Shown: positions 1-9,331, numbered from the stretch's first letter. The stretch is DNA of 38,815 nt from an uncultured Alteromonadales bacterium (GCA_937864365.1 CALMJT010000019.1:1-38815); one strand, 5' to 3'. Numbers and translations are program-made. Notes: a model not told the origin generated them from the letters alone.

Positions 1-95
1 GATTTCCAATTTCTTCACAATTTCAATCACTTACAGTTCTTGAAATTGGCGACACATCCTTGTGTCGCGAGAAACTCTGGTTAATCAGAGTTTCC
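1..95. repeat. MITE-like dispersed repeat, copy A (right part)
   Basis: Two consecutive hairpins are visible: GCGACACA (49-56) with TGTGTCGC (61-68), and GAAACTCTG (71-79) with CAGAGTTTC (86-94). The right end TTAATCAGAGTTTCC is the inverse of the GGAACCTCTGATTAA end seen at 38764. The AATTTCCAATTTCTTCACAA phrase recurs near 14716 and, with one change, near 38210. The left end lies outside the window. Confidence 0.7.
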
Positions 96-634
96 TAAGA
101 TTTATTGCTCTGAAACTTGTAAGTTATTGTAAATATTTCAAGCAAATTAAGGGCGCAATCTAAAATTCGATAATTTGATATGGATATTTCTTGATATGTT
201 TTAATTTTTTACGGTGTTTTACAACTTATTGCGAAATAAATACATGACACTGATGAAGATATAAACGAAAATAGCACCATCTAAGCAATACTTTCTAATA
301 ACTAACTGTTGGTCTGATCTTTGTATTCCTTAAAACTGTACCTGCTTTGTTTGGTTGCCTACTTTATTGATCGACTCGGTACGTCTGAGTCTGTAAATAG
401 TGGTGATCGAGTCCAGAGCTGGCAAAAATAATTTTATTGCACTTGTTCGTAACTTAACCTAAAGGCATAAAGTGCACATGGCCTTAGATCGAGTTCGATT
501 ATTTTTGTAATTAACACAGATTTGGTTTTTAAAAACTATACAAAAAGTAAGTCAATCAACCGTTTTTCAACCCGTTATTTTCAGTAACGCGTGAGATTAA
601 ATTAATTAAAAGAGTAAGATTTCAGGAGTGATTT
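1..634. other. Intergenic region upstream of ompA-like gene
   Basis: No convincing coding region is seen. Positions 1-95 hold the right-hand part of a dispersed repeat, annotated separately. The rest is AT-rich and presumably holds the promoter of the outer-membrane protein gene. I could not pick a clear -35/-10 pair. Confidence 0.5.
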
Positions 635-1807
635 GTGATCAAGAAACATTTTTTAGCAAACTCAATTAAAGCTGCTATTGCTTCTACCGTTTTTGCGACC
701 GCTGCGGTTTATGCCGATGACTACAACGAAGGCCTTACCTTCACCCCAGGCTTAGGTTACTATTTCTTCGACTCAAGCAACGAATTAGAAGACGATAGCT
801 TGTACTCGATTTCAGTGGGATACCAGTTTAATAATCCTTGGGCAATCGAATTTGTTTATTTAAATGCCGATACCGAATCAGACATTCCGTTTATTGGCGA
901 TGTTGACGTCGATCAGTTCCGTCTTGACGGGTTGTATCATTTTGCGCGCAATGGCAACTGGCAACCATACTTGGCTGGCGGTATTGGTGACATCGATTTC
1001 GATGCAACTCGCTTTAATGTTTCTGAAGACGATACAACTCTAAACTTCGGTGGCGGTGTTAAATACTATCTTACCGATGCAATCGCGCTTCGCCCGGACG
1101 TACGTGTAATTCACGGTATTGATGAAAACTTCCAAGATGTTGCCTTTACACTTGGTCTTAATTTCTTGTTAGGTGGCTCATCAAGTTCTAGCAAAGTTGC
1201 TAAACCAGCACCGGTTCAACCAGAGCCTCAAGAAGCTGCTGCGCCAGCAGACAGCGATAACGATGGTGTAATTGATACTCGTGACCAATGTCCAAATACT
1301 CCGGCAGGCGTTCGAGTTGACTCCATTGGTTGTGCGTTAGATTCTGATAACGATGGCGTTGCTGACTATAAAGATGCTTGCCCAGACACCGAAGCTTCTG
1401 CAAAAGTTGATGCGCGTGGTTGTTATATCGAGTTAACAGAAGATAAAACCGTAGATTTAAGCGTACGATTTGCAAACAATTCAGCAGTGGTTGAGCCAGA
1501 GTTTTACTCTGAAATTGAAACTGTTGCAAAATTTATGCGTGAGTACGCGACCAGTGACGTAGTCATCGAAGGTCATACTGATGATCGTGGTTCCGCTGCC
1601 TATAACCAACAATTATCTGAGCGTCGAGCCAAAGCTGTTGCTGAGGTATTGGTTTCACAATTTAACATCAATGCTAATCGCGTTTCGGCAGTAGGTTACG
1701 GTGAAGCTCGTCCAATTGCTCCTAATGACGATGCAAACAATCGTGCTTTAAACCGTCGTGTAGTTGCTGTTGTAAAAGCTTCGGTAACAACTCGCGTTAA
1801 AAAATAA
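635..1807 (+). CDS. OmpA-family outer membrane protein with TSP3 repeats
   Basis: 390-aa protein with a signal peptide (cleavage near AVYA, residues 24-27), an eight-strand OmpA-type beta-barrel (about 28-182), a Pro/Glu/Ala linker (190-205), two thrombospondin type 3 Asp-rich repeats (SDNDGV at 207 and 237, with cysteines 219, 233, 249 and 263), and a C-terminal OmpA domain (about 272-385). That domain carries the peptidoglycan-binding pattern GHTDDRGS...LSERRA. It should tether the outer membrane to the cell wall, in the manner of Pseudomonas OprF. The start is GTG, supported by AGGAG at 624-628. A perfect 12-bp stem follows the gene. It appears to be a single-gene unit. Confidence 0.92.
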   Translation: MIKKHFLANSIKAAIASTVFATAAVYADDYNEGLTFTPGLGYYFFDSSNELEDDSLYSISVGYQFNNPWAIEFVYLNADTESDIPFIGDVDVDQFRLDGLYHFARNGNWQPYLAGGIGDIDFDATRFNVSEDDTTLNFGGGVKYYLTDAIALRPDVRVIHGIDENFQDVAFTLGLNFLLGGSSSSSKVAKPAPVQPEPQEAAAPADSDNDGVIDTRDQCPNTPAGVRVDSIGCALDSDNDGVADYKDACPDTEASAKVDARGCYIELTEDKTVDLSVRFANNSAVVEPEFYSEIETVAKFMREYATSDVVIEGHTDDRGSAAYNQQLSERRAKAVAEVLVSQFNINANRVSAVGYGEARPIAPNDDANNRALNRRVVAVVKASVTTRVKK

Positions 1808-1822
1808 TGATCTGAAGTCGTT

Positions 1823-1850
1823 GAATAAATCCGCATCGGCGGATTTATTC
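1823..1850 (+). terminator. Hairpin after ompA-like gene
   Basis: Perfect stem GAATAAATCCGC (1823-1834) and GCGGATTTATTC (1839-1850) with a 4-nt loop, 16 nt after the stop codon. There is no long T-run, so termination strength is uncertain. Confidence 0.6.
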
Positions 1851-2000
1851 AGTATTAAGTCTGTAAATTGAAAAACAGTCGTTTTTAAATTCTTATAAAT
1901 TCCACTTGAAATATATTAAAGCGCTCGTTTATATCGACCTTTTGTATGTTCTATCTGCCTTATTTTTATTCTCTTTTACACAACACATGAGTTCGCTGCT

Positions 2001-2816
2001 ATGAGCATTGAAGAAATTATCGAAAAATTTCCCGGTTTTGTTATTGCATACGGATTAAAGATTGTCTTAGCCATTGTTATATTTGTGGTGGGTAAATGGA
2101 TTGTTAAATCCGTTGTTGGCCTGATCGCTAAAACCATGGAAAAACGCTCGACGGATGTTACTTTAACGAGCTTTTTGCGGAGTATCTTATATTACCTAGG
2201 AATGACGGTCGTTATTATTGCGGCCTTGAGTCAAGTAGGTATTCAAACTGCGTCTTTAGTAGCGGTAATCGGTGCTGCGGGACTTGCAATTGGTTTGGCT
2301 TTGCAGGGATCTTTGGCGAACTTTGCCGCTGGTGTAATGTTGATTTTATTTAAACCTTGTAAGTCTGGTGACTTTGTTGAAGCCGGTGGCGCGACAGGTA
2401 CTATCAAAGAGATTGGTATTTTCGCTACGACCCTGTTAACGCCCGATAATAAAACCATTATTGTGCCTAATTCTGGAATTACCGGCGGCAATATTACTAA
2501 TTTCTCTACTCAGCCTATTCGTCGTGTAGACCTTGTTTTTGGCGTTAGTTACGGATCTGATATCAAGCAGGTTAAACAAGTTCTTACCGATATTGTTAAT
2601 GCAGAATCACGAATTTTAACCGATAAAGTTGTAACCATTGCAGTATCGCAATTGGCGGATTCTTCCGTTAATTTTGTGGTAAGACCTTGGGTTAATTCTG
2701 CAGATTACTGGGGTGTTTACTTTGATATTACCGAAACGGTTAAAATGAAATTCGATGAGCTTGGAATTGAAATTCCGTTCCCACAAATGGATGTTCATTT
2801 GTCAAAATCGGAATAA
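2001..2816 (+). CDS. mscS: Small-conductance mechanosensitive channel
   Basis: 271 aa, close to E. coli MscS (286 aa). Three N-terminal membrane segments are visible. The third is the Ala/Gly-rich pore helix (GAAGLAIGLALQGSLANFAA, about residues 91-110), followed by the beta domain (residues FKPCKSGDFVEAGG) and the alpha/beta vestibule. The protein releases solutes on hypo-osmotic shock in the inner membrane. The Shine-Dalgarno is poor. A five-codon ATG...TGA reading frame overlaps the start (1986-2003), but nothing suggests it is used. Confidence 0.93.
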   Translation: MSIEEIIEKFPGFVIAYGLKIVLAIVIFVVGKWIVKSVVGLIAKTMEKRSTDVTLTSFLRSILYYLGMTVVIIAALSQVGIQTASLVAVIGAAGLAIGLALQGSLANFAAGVMLILFKPCKSGDFVEAGGATGTIKEIGIFATTLLTPDNKTIIVPNSGITGGNITNFSTQPIRRVDLVFGVSYGSDIKQVKQVLTDIVNAESRILTDKVVTIAVSQLADSSVNFVVRPWVNSADYWGVYFDITETVKMKFDELGIEIPFPQMDVHLSKSE

Positions 2817-2827
2817 GATCTTAGAAG

Positions 2828-2864
2828 AAGCTCTGATTAACTGGTCTCGGTTTAATTAGAGCTT
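2828..2864. repeat. MITE-like repeat, short copy B
   Basis: AAGCTCTGATTAA (2828-2840) faces TTAATTAGAGCTT (2852-2864), with one G-T mismatch in the arms. The core CTCTGATTAA is shared with copies at 21199, 26805 and 38764. Confidence 0.55.
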
Positions 2865-2874
2865 TTCGGATACA

Positions 2875-2910
2875 AAAAGGCGTGTTTGAAACACGCCTTT
2901 TTTTGTTTGG
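2875..2910. terminator. Bidirectional terminator between mscS and bfr
   Basis: The arms AAAAAGGCGTGT and ACACGCCTTTTT are separated by a short loop and have A- and T-runs on either side. This suits convergent mscS (+) and bfr (-). Confidence 0.85.
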
Positions 2911-2930
2911 CAATACGAAGAAAGCGTTTA

Positions 2931-3407
2931 TTAGCTGTTCATTTCCATAGCTGATTGCAAGTAATTTTGAATGCCAACTTTGTCAATAAGACCTAGTTGA
3001 GTTTCTAGCCAATCAACATGCTCTTCTTCATCTTCTAGAATGGCTTCGAACAAATCACGAGTCACGTAATCTTGAACCGATTCACAGTAAGCGATACCTT
3101 CACGAAGATCGGGAATTGCGATTAATTCTAATTTTAAATCGCATTCCAACATTTCTTTGGTATTTTCACCAATCATTAATTTGCCAAGATCTTGAAGGTT
3201 TGGGATGCCTTCTAAAAACAAAATACGCTCAATTAGCTTGTCTGCGTGTTTCATTTCGTCGATAGACTCTTCGTATTCTTTCTCAGCTAATTCTTTTAGG
3301 CCCCAATCTTTGTACATACGAGAATGCAAAAAGTATTGGTTGATAGCTACTAATTCGTTATAAAGAACTTTGTTTAAATACTCAATAACTTTAGCGTCAC
3401 TTTTCAT
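2931..3407 (-). CDS. bfr: Bacterioferritin
   Basis: 158-aa four-helix ferritin of full family length. All ferroxidase ligands are at canonical positions (Glu18, Glu51, His54, Glu94, Glu127, His130), and Met52 is the heme axial ligand. It oxidises and stores iron in a 24-mer shell in the cytoplasm. AGGAG lies just upstream of the ATG. The next gene on this strand, about 800 bp upstream, is bfd, whose product reduces stored iron for release. The two are not tightly linked here. Confidence 0.95.
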   Translation of the reverse strand: MKSDAKVIEYLNKVLYNELVAINQYFLHSRMYKDWGLKELAEKEYEESIDEMKHADKLIERILFLEGIPNLQDLGKLMIGENTKEMLECDLKLELIAIPDLREGIAYCESVQDYVTRDLFEAILEDEEEHVDWLETQLGLIDKVGIQNYLQSAMEMNS

Positions 3408-4051
3408 GGGGATCTCCTCGTGGAAAATTCGGGCTTTTAAGCGATAATTTTTTGATTATAAGCAAATCGAGACAATATTTTCTTAGTGTGGGGAGAAAAT
3501 AAACTTCTGTCAACATAAGTGTTTGATTTGTATTGATAAACCTAAATCAAAATCTTTTTCAATTGCCCTTGAGAAAAGTTAGTGTTACTAAGTTGAAATA
3601 CGGCTAATTCGCATTAAAGAAATTTTTATAGGAAATTCTAGCTTGATCAGGATTATTAAAAATAAAAATACTACCTCTCAAAATTGTAGTTAGATTTAAT
3701 GACTTGTTAATTTTTCGGAATATTTTTAAATAGAAGTAGGCTTAGATTTTTGTTGAGTAAAAGCAGTATTTATTTTCGTATGATCATGAGTTTTCTAATG
3801 TTTTTATGTGTGAATGATTTTTCGAGAGAAATAAATTCTCATTTTTAACAGGCGAAAGCTGAATTTAATGTCTATTTATTTTTCTGAAAGTATTTTTAAA
3901 AAAATTGTTTTTTTTTATTTTTAAGAGAGCTTTGATTAACTGATGCTTGTCACTTGGAGACCCTTAATAGAATTTTAGGGTAATTTACTTTTGAACGAAT
4001 GGAATTTTTACTCGTCGCAAGTCGGCAGGAGAGATTGGTTTATATTCTGAA

Positions 4052-4072
4052 TTAAGTGTTAAGTGTTAAGTG
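4052..4072. repeat. Three tandem 7-bp TTAAGTG units
   Basis: Three exact TTAAGTG copies end to end, 33 bp left of the 4105-4138 inverted repeat. No function is apparent. Confidence 0.85.
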
Positions 4073-4104
4073 TTGGCTATTAGGCCAGAGAGACTAAAGC
4101 GATG

Positions 4105-4138
4105 CAATTGATGAGTTCGGTATAAAACTCATCAATTG
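4105..4138. terminator. 13-bp perfect inverted repeat downstream of bfd
   Basis: CAATTGATGAGTT (4105-4117) and AACTCATCAATTG (4126-4138) flank an 8-nt loop. It lies 3' of the minus-strand bfd, so it may end that transcript. It lacks a U-tract, so it could instead be an RNA-stabilising hairpin or a protein-binding dyad. Confidence 0.4.
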
Positions 4139-4206
4139 GTTAGGAACAAGCATAGAGGATTAAAAAAGCGAGCAATAGAGCAATTTCTGATCTGAGTGTT
4201 TTGTGA

Positions 4207-4419
4207 TCAGGCAGCGCTATAACAATCGGCTGCGTTCATGTTGCTAACTGCGTTCTCGGCTAGAGTTTTGTTGACTAGGTCGCGTGTTTGGGCTGCGCAT
4301 TTTCCGCACTGAGTCATTGCGCCCAGCTGTTGTCTAATTCCACGAAGATTAGATGCACCTGAACAGACTGCTTCACGAATTTGTGAGTCTGTAATTCCTT
4401 TGCAGATACAAACGTACAT
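4207..4419 (-). CDS. bfd: Bacterioferritin-associated ferredoxin
   Basis: 70-aa [2Fe-2S] protein with the Bfd cysteine pattern: Cys4 and Cys6, then Cys38 and Cys41 (CxC...CxxC). In Pseudomonas, Bfd binds bacterioferritin at the heme and passes electrons to mobilise stored iron when iron is scarce. The short Asn/Ala-rich C-terminal tail is not part of the cluster fold. A Fur-box-like sequence lies about 155-175 bp upstream, which fits iron-starvation control. Confidence 0.93.
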   Translation of the reverse strand: MYVCICKGITDSQIREAVCSGASNLRGIRQQLGAMTQCGKCAAQTRDLVNKTLAENAVSNMNAADCYSAA

Positions 4420-4960
4420 GAATCTTAAACCTCAAAAAATCAAATCAAGTTGTCGCTAACAGAAAGCCGTGTTCAGAGTAAATTTTGGGAGCAGATGTAT
4501 AAAAATAAGTACCTACCCAGTGAGGAGGTACTTGGGTATCTGTTCCTCAACGAATAGCTAGAGTTTATACGAACGAGAATTATTGTCAATAATAGGTGGT
4601 AATGATTTTTATTTAGAGGGTTGGTGTTTTGGCCTGTTTTGAGCTGTTCAAATAATTTTCAATTATGGCGATAATTTTACGTAATACCTAAAAATTTTTT
4701 ATAACTCGTTGATTTATAAGGTTTATTTTTCAAGTTTAAGGCTATAGTTACTATATAAAAAATCTATAGGACTGAAGAGATATGAAGTGTATGATAGTCA
4801 CCTACTATTGGTTGGCTCAGTTGTTATTAAATTCTTCTGGCTAACTATGGTCTCGGCTAATTTGAAAAATGGCCATTTTTATCAGGGCTTCGCCTTAACA
4901 TTGCGAGCTCCTAAACATTTGTTTTCCATCAATGCAAGATTTGACCAAGGGAGATTTCTC
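4420..4960. other. Divergent regulatory region bfd / peroxiredoxin
   Basis: About 540 bp between the divergent genes, holding a Fur-box-like site (4575-4593). The reading frame is open upstream of the peroxiredoxin start from 4787, but the encoded residues do not resemble peroxiredoxin and the internal ATG at 4961 has the better ribosome-binding site. This stretch is therefore treated as 5' leader. Confidence 0.6.
4575..4593. promoter_or_regulatory. Putative Fur box upstream of bfd
   Basis: GAGAATTATTGTCAATAAT resembles the Fur consensus of alternating GATAAT-type hexamers, and a further TAATGATTTTT lies just to its right. It sits between bfd (-) and the peroxiredoxin gene (+). Iron control of bfd is known in related bacteria. 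Assigning the site is inference. Confidence 0.55.
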
Positions 4961-5563
4961 ATGGGCGTTTTAGTAGGCAAACCCGCACCAGATTTTACTG
5001 CAGCAGCTGTCCTAGGTACTGGAGAAATCGTTGACGATTTCAACCTTTCAGCAACCATCAAAGGCAAGAAAGCTGTTATTTTCTTTTACCCTCTAGACTT
5101 CACTTTCGTATGTCCTTCTGAGCTTCTAGCTCACAACAACCGTGTTGAAGAGTTCCAAAAGCGCGGTGTTGAGCTAATCGGTGTTTCTATCGATAGCCAC
5201 TGGACTCACAACGCATGGCGTAATACCCCAGTAGAAAATGGCGGTATTGGTGAAGTAGCTTACACTTTGGTTGCTGATATCAACCACGCAATCTGTAAAG
5301 CGTACGACGTAGAATCAGAAGGTGGCGTTGCTTACCGTGGTTCTTTCTTGATCGACGAAGACGGTCTTGTTCGTCACCAAGTTGTTAACGACCTTCCATT
5401 AGGCCGTAACGTTGACGAAATGCTACGTATGGTTGACGCACTTAAATTCCACCAAGAGCACGGCGAAGTATGTCCTGCTGGTTGGAAAGAAGGTGATGCA
5501 GGTATGAAAGACAGCCCAGAAGGTGTTGCTTCTTACTTGTCTGAAAACGCTTCTAAGCTTTAA
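4961..5563 (+). CDS. Typical 2-Cys peroxiredoxin (AhpC/TSA family)
   Basis: 200-aa thiol peroxidase that reduces H2O2 and organic peroxides in the cytoplasm. The peroxidatic Cys51 lies in the FVCPSE motif and the resolving Cys171 in EVCPAGW. The start was placed at MGVLVGKPAPDF because GGGAG sits 7-11 nt upstream and this gives normal family length. An upstream in-frame ATG at 4787 would add 58 non-homologous residues. Its position next to bfd matches the Pseudomonas order and suggests protection from iron-driven peroxide chemistry. A strong terminator follows. Confidence 0.93.
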   Translation: MGVLVGKPAPDFTAAAVLGTGEIVDDFNLSATIKGKKAVIFFYPLDFTFVCPSELLAHNNRVEEFQKRGVELIGVSIDSHWTHNAWRNTPVENGGIGEVAYTLVADINHAICKAYDVESEGGVAYRGSFLIDEDGLVRHQVVNDLPLGRNVDEMLRMVDALKFHQEHGEVCPAGWKEGDAGMKDSPEGVASYLSENASKL

Positions 5564-5580
5564 TTTTAAGCTTGTTGCAC

Positions 5581-5611
5581 AAAAAACCCGGCTCTAAGCC
5601 GGGTTTTTTTA
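5581..5611. terminator. Bidirectional terminator between prx and rnt
   Basis: AAAAAACCCGGCT and AGCCGGGTTTTTT form a perfect 13-bp stem with a 3-nt loop, flanked by A- and T-runs. It serves converging genes. Confidence 0.93.
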
Positions 5612-5637
5612 TGTTTGTTTAAACGAGGAAGCTGAAT

Positions 5638-6282
5638 TTACAACGGCCAGCCGCCAAGTTCTTTCCATCGATTTACAATCAAACAAAACAGTTCGGCTGT
5701 TTTTTCTGCATCGTATGCGGCCGAGTGTGCGGAGCGATTGCAAAAGTCAATTCCGGCAGTTTGGCAGGCTTTTGCAAGCACGGTTTGGCCAAAAGCTAGC
5801 CCCGACAATGTCGCGGTATCAAAGCATGAAAATGGATGAAACGGGCTTCGTTTCAAGTCGCTACGTTCAGCCGCGGCATTAACGAATCCAAGATCAAAGT
5901 GAGCATTGTGACCAACAATCACGGCGCGAGTACAGTCGTTATCTTTAACTGCCTTGCGAACGTGTTTGAACAGTTCGGTCATTGCGTAGCTCTCGGGCTC
6001 CGATGCTCGATCTGGATCTTCCAGATTAATCCCCGTGAAGTCGAGTGCTGACTGCTCAATATTAGCTCCTTCAAACGGCTCTATGTGATACTGGTAAGTT
6101 GATCCCGGAATAAGCAATCCAGAAGCATCCATTTTTACCGGAACGGCAGCAATTTCTAATAACGCGTCCCTTTGAGCATCAAATCCACCTGTCTCAACGT
6201 CAACGATAACCGGCAGAAAACCTCTGAATCGGTGTTTTAGGGTTAGTGTGTTTTGATCTTCATTATCGTGTGACTCTGTCAC
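5638..6282 (-). CDS. rnt: Ribonuclease T
   Basis: 214-aa DEDDh 3'-5' exoribonuclease that trims the 3' ends of tRNA and other stable RNAs as a dimer. Catalytic residues are visible: Asp28 and Glu30 (VDVETGG), Asp130 ([10 protein letters not shown]), His186 and Asp191 ([11 protein letters not shown]). The length is near that of E. coli RNase T (215 aa). It lies 77 bp downstream of pyrC on the same strand, so the two are probably co-transcribed, as in Pseudomonas. Confidence 0.95.
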   Translation of the reverse strand: MTESHDNEDQNTLTLKHRFRGFLPVIVDVETGGFDAQRDALLEIAAVPVKMDASGLLIPGSTYQYHIEPFEGANIEQSALDFTGINLEDPDRASEPESYAMTELFKHVRKAVKDNDCTRAVIVGHNAHFDLGFVNAAAERSDLKRSPFHPFSCFDTATLSGLAFGQTVLAKACQTAGIDFCNRSAHSAAYDAEKTAELFCLIVNRWKELGGWPL

Positions 6283-6359
6283 AAAATATCCTTAAACCAA
6301 GAAATGGCACGTACAATAAAATAAAAAATTAGGTGTTTAGTTTTTTGTGAAGGTCGCTT

Positions 6360-7403
6360 TTAGCCAATGCGTTTCCAATTCAATGTTTCCCCGGCAAGCA
6401 GAGGTATTACCCGGCTGGTAGACGTTAGTGGTAACGACTCAGGAACCGTCCAAGGCGCTTTTTGCAGGGTGATGGTTTCTTTATTTCTGGGCAATCCATA
6501 AAAGTCGGCACCATTAAAGCTCGCGAACGCTTCTAGCTTATCGAGCGCTTGAGCATCTTCAAATGCTTGCGCATAAAGCTCTATAGCTGTGTACGCGGTG
6601 TAGCAACCAGCGCAACCACAGCTTGCTTCTTTCGCTGTCTGCGCGTGAGGTGCAGAATCCGTACCCAAAAAGAAACGCGTATTGCCGCTGGTAGCCGCTT
6701 TAATTAAGGCTGCCTGATGCGTATTTCTTTTTAAGACCGGGAGACAGTAGTAATGAGGTTTTACTCCGCCCACTAACAAGTGATTACGGTTGAATAGTAG
6801 ATGATGCGCTGTAATTGTAGCAGCAATGTTGTCGCTGCTGCTTTCTACAAATTGAGCTGCATCTGCGGTAGTAATGTGTTCAAAAACGATTCTCAGCTCT
6901 GGGAAAGAAGCCGTAAGAGTTTTCAGTGTCGCATCAATAAAGGCTTTTTCGCGGTCGAAAATATCAATATGAGCACTTGTAACTTCGCCGTGTATCAAAA
7001 GAAGTAAGCCTTGACGCTGCATTTCTTCAATAACTCGATAAATGTTCTTGATATTGGTAACGCCGGAAGCTGAATTAGTCGTTGCGCCCGCAGGGTATAG
7101 TTTGCATGCGACTACGCCGGCCTTTTTCGCCTCAATCATGTCAGCTGGTGTGGTGTTATCGGTAAGATACACGGTCATTAGTGGTTGAAACGAGTAATCG
7201 CTCGGAACATGGCTGCTAATTCTTTGAGCATAGGCGACAGCGTGTTCGGCAGTAGTAATTGGTGGTACCAAGTTGGGCATTACAATAGCGCGAGCAAAAG
7301 TTTGAGCTGCATCTTTTACGGTTTGGGCGAGCGCTTCACCATCCCTTAAATGAATATGCCAATCATCCGGTTTGGTAATTGTAAGCGTTGTTAACTCACT
7401 CAT
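6360..7403 (-). CDS. pyrC: Dihydroorotase
   Basis: 347-aa class II dihydroorotase, the third step of pyrimidine synthesis (carbamoyl-aspartate to dihydroorotate). Binuclear zinc ligands are in place: His16 and His18 (DWHIHLRDG), the carboxylated Lys101 ([12 protein letters not shown]), His138 (LIHGE), His176 (FEHITT) and Asp249 (GTDSAPH). The length equals that of the E. coli enzyme. It is the first gene of a likely pyrC-rnt unit and is divergent from motY with a 211-bp shared upstream region. Confidence 0.96.
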   Translation of the reverse strand: MSELTTLTITKPDDWHIHLRDGEALAQTVKDAAQTFARAIVMPNLVPPITTAEHAVAYAQRISSHVPSDYSFQPLMTVYLTDNTTPADMIEAKKAGVVACKLYPAGATTNSASGVTNIKNIYRVIEEMQRQGLLLLIHGEVTSAHIDIFDREKAFIDATLKTLTASFPELRIVFEHITTADAAQFVESSSDNIAATITAHHLLFNRNHLLVGGVKPHYYCLPVLKRNTHQAALIKAATSGNTRFFLGTDSAPHAQTAKEASCGCAGCYTAYTAIELYAQAFEDAQALDKLEAFASFNGADFYGLPRNKETITLQKAPWTVPESLPLTSTSRVIPLLAGETLNWKRIG

Positions 7404-7614
7404 TGCGGTTGAGACTTCCTAGCAGTTTAGAATTCATCGGATGATAACAGGAAACCGTATGTCGCGCTAAACAACGCATTGGGTAATTTTGACCTCAGTA
7501 GGTTTATTTCTATACACAATTAACTGGTCAATAACTGTCGCATCTTTTAAAGCAGTCCATACTTATGGATATGCTCCTACCAAAAAATCGAAAACTAAAG
7601 GTTAGTTCAGAAAC

Positions 7615-8619
7615 GTGCGACTTTTCATTAAACGAACTCTTCTTAAAATTTACCTCTGCGTAATTTTGTTCGTAACGATCGTATTTCATGCTGCTTTTGC
7701 AGGTGCTGTGAGTTTTCGTCCAGCGCTTGAATCCAGTGAATGGTATGTACGAAGCTCCATATACGAATGCCGGATGTCGCAGATTATCCCAAATTTTGGG
7801 GAAGCGGTTATTACTCATCGCGCGGGTCTTGCAGTAAGTTTCCAGCTGTTCTCTGATTTACCAAAAATGAAAGCCGGCCGAGCAGCGATTCGAGTCACTA
7901 GTCCGTTTTGGAAGCCTGGTGGAGAGGTAACGCCTTTAGGTTTTGTTGATGTTTCCGAAGGTAAAACTACGCTCGATTTAGACGCGCAATTAACCAATAG
8001 AGTCATTGAGTCGTTATATCAAGGATTACAAGTAGAGGTAATTCGCCGCTCTCGATTCGATCCGGAGACATCGGTCGTAGTAAGTGTCTCGAATGTTAAT
8101 TTCCGTGGAGCCTACGATAAGTATTTGGAGTGTTTAGCAACATTGCTCCCGGTAAATTTCGAACAGGTCGAGCGAATCTCAATTAGTTTCGCCAGCGGTA
8201 AAAACTCGTTAGATTCTGAGTCGGAAGAAAAAATACAAAGAATTCTCACATTTGTTAATGCACAAACTGGCGTTCAATCAATTTACATTGATGGTCATAC
8301 CGACAGCTTTGGGACTCGTGCAGAAAATCTCGAAATTTCTAAGCGTCGCGCCGAGATTGTAAAAAACTCCCTAGTGAGAGGTGGTGTCGATGAGTCAAAA
8401 ATTTGGGTGCGGTGGCATGGCGAGCGATACCCCGTCGCATCGAATCGAACTCCATCGGGTAGGGCCGAAAATAGACGTGTAACCATTCGTTTAAGTAAAA
8501 ATCCGCTTCCAGAAATTGCTTTTGATGGTATTGATGAAAATACCATGGAAGAAGAAAAGATGATGATCGAGGACAAGAATGATGACGAAAAAATGATGGA
8601 AGAAAAAAAACCTCTGTAG
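7615..8619 (+). CDS. motY: Flagellar T-ring protein MotY, extended acidic tail
   Basis: 334-aa periplasmic protein with a signal peptide ending near AFA (residues 27-29). The MotY N-terminal domain includes YECRMSQIIPNFGEAV, which binds the basal body. A C-terminal OmpA-like peptidoglycan-binding domain contains GHTDSFGTRAENLEISKRRA. MotY supports stator assembly in sodium-type motors, although Pseudomonas uses it too. The start is GTG with a weak ribosome-binding site. The last 35 or so residues are rich in Glu, Asp, Lys and Met, and extend well beyond the OmpA domain. Its place between pyrC and argG matches Pseudomonas. Confidence 0.9.
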   Translation: MRLFIKRTLLKIYLCVILFVTIVFHAAFAGAVSFRPALESSEWYVRSSIYECRMSQIIPNFGEAVITHRAGLAVSFQLFSDLPKMKAGRAAIRVTSPFWKPGGEVTPLGFVDVSEGKTTLDLDAQLTNRVIESLYQGLQVEVIRRSRFDPETSVVVSVSNVNFRGAYDKYLECLATLLPVNFEQVERISISFASGKNSLDSESEEKIQRILTFVNAQTGVQSIYIDGHTDSFGTRAENLEISKRRAEIVKNSLVRGGVDESKIWVRWHGERYPVASNRTPSGRAENRRVTIRLSKNPLPEIAFDGIDENTMEEEKMMIEDKNDDEKMMEEKKPL

Positions 8620-9331
8620 TTGAGACGTTATTTTAATCTTTTAAGCAATATAAAAAGGCTTTGAATTCGAATTTTTATTAGACCAAAGTCTAAAGGGGGC
8701 GGTACCGATATAATTGGCTAGCTCAATTAATTGTTATTGTGTTCTATTTTTTCTGCAATTAATTTTAGGGATGTCTGATTTGCATACCCTTGTTTTAATT
8801 GCGCGTAACAACCAAAACGCTGATTTTTAATTTTCTACAATTTCAACTACTTATCATCGTTGATAGTAGCGATACAGTTTTCACATTGGCACACTCCCGG
8901 TTAATCGCTATTTTATTTTGCTACGAATCATTTACGTTAATTGAAAGGCAGCGTTTTATTATAAGTTGCAATTTATTTGCTGATGTAATCGACAGCCAGC
9001 TTTTAATAATTAGTAACTATTGTTCCAGACTGGTTTTACGCAGAGTTATCTCTCTTAGCTGCATTTGAGTGATTAATTTTGGAGAGCTCAAAAAATTTTA
9101 AATATTTGCCATGGGCATTTGTATTATTTATCAAGCGTAATAGGTTATTTGAGCTAGAATCCACCTAAAGTTTATTCATGTTGTGCTGTATTCCAGTCAT
9201 TAGGAATAGATGTTTTATAAGCCTTTTAAAAACTTAAGCAATTGATTATAAACGCTGGGAATTGTGCTAAATTCCCGTTACAATGCGCGCCGCCCAAAAT
9301 AAGGGTTCCGTAAAGTAATTCAGGAGTACCC
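8620..9331. other. Intergenic region motY-argG
   Basis: About 710 bp with a degenerate dispersed repeat (8828-8910) and the argG leader. An open frame at 8799-9068 overlaps the repeat, has no protein-like features, and is not accepted. Just before argG, GGGAATT and AATTCCC (9257-9276) form a small dyad. AGGAG lies 5-9 nt before the argG ATG. Confidence 0.5.
8828..8910. repeat. MITE-like repeat, degenerate copy C
   Basis: Colinear with positions 9-90 of copy A. It shares ACAATTTCAA, then ACTTA, GCGA-ACA and CGGTTAATC at similar spacing, but the hairpin arms are eroded. Confidence 0.4.

Larger units (their letters stand above)
3408..4206. other. Long AT-rich gap between bfr and bfd
   Basis: About 800 bp without a supportable gene. 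It holds a half-copy of the dispersed repeat (CTTTGATTAACTG near 3930), three tandem TTAAGTG units (4052-4072), and a perfect 13-bp inverted repeat (4105-4138). The bfr promoter must lie in its left part (reading leftward from about 3500), but no clear motif was found. Confidence 0.5.

Noticed and set aside
1986-2003. Five-codon ORF overlapping the mscS start
   Set aside because: It has no Shine-Dalgarno and no informative codon content; chance is the simpler explanation.
4744-4769. Partial OxyR-like ATAG pair upstream of the peroxiredoxin gene
   Set aside because: Two ATAG tetramers are 22 bp apart as in the consensus, but the matching CTAT half-sites are missing, so it is too weak in AT-rich DNA.
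4787-4960. N-terminal extension of the peroxiredoxin frame
   Set aside because: The 58 extra residues resemble no peroxiredoxin, no ribosome-binding site precedes 4787, and GGGAG supports the ATG at 4961.
8799-9068. 89-codon open frame before argG
   Set aside because: It overlaps a degenerate dispersed repeat, has no ribosome-binding site and no protein-like features.
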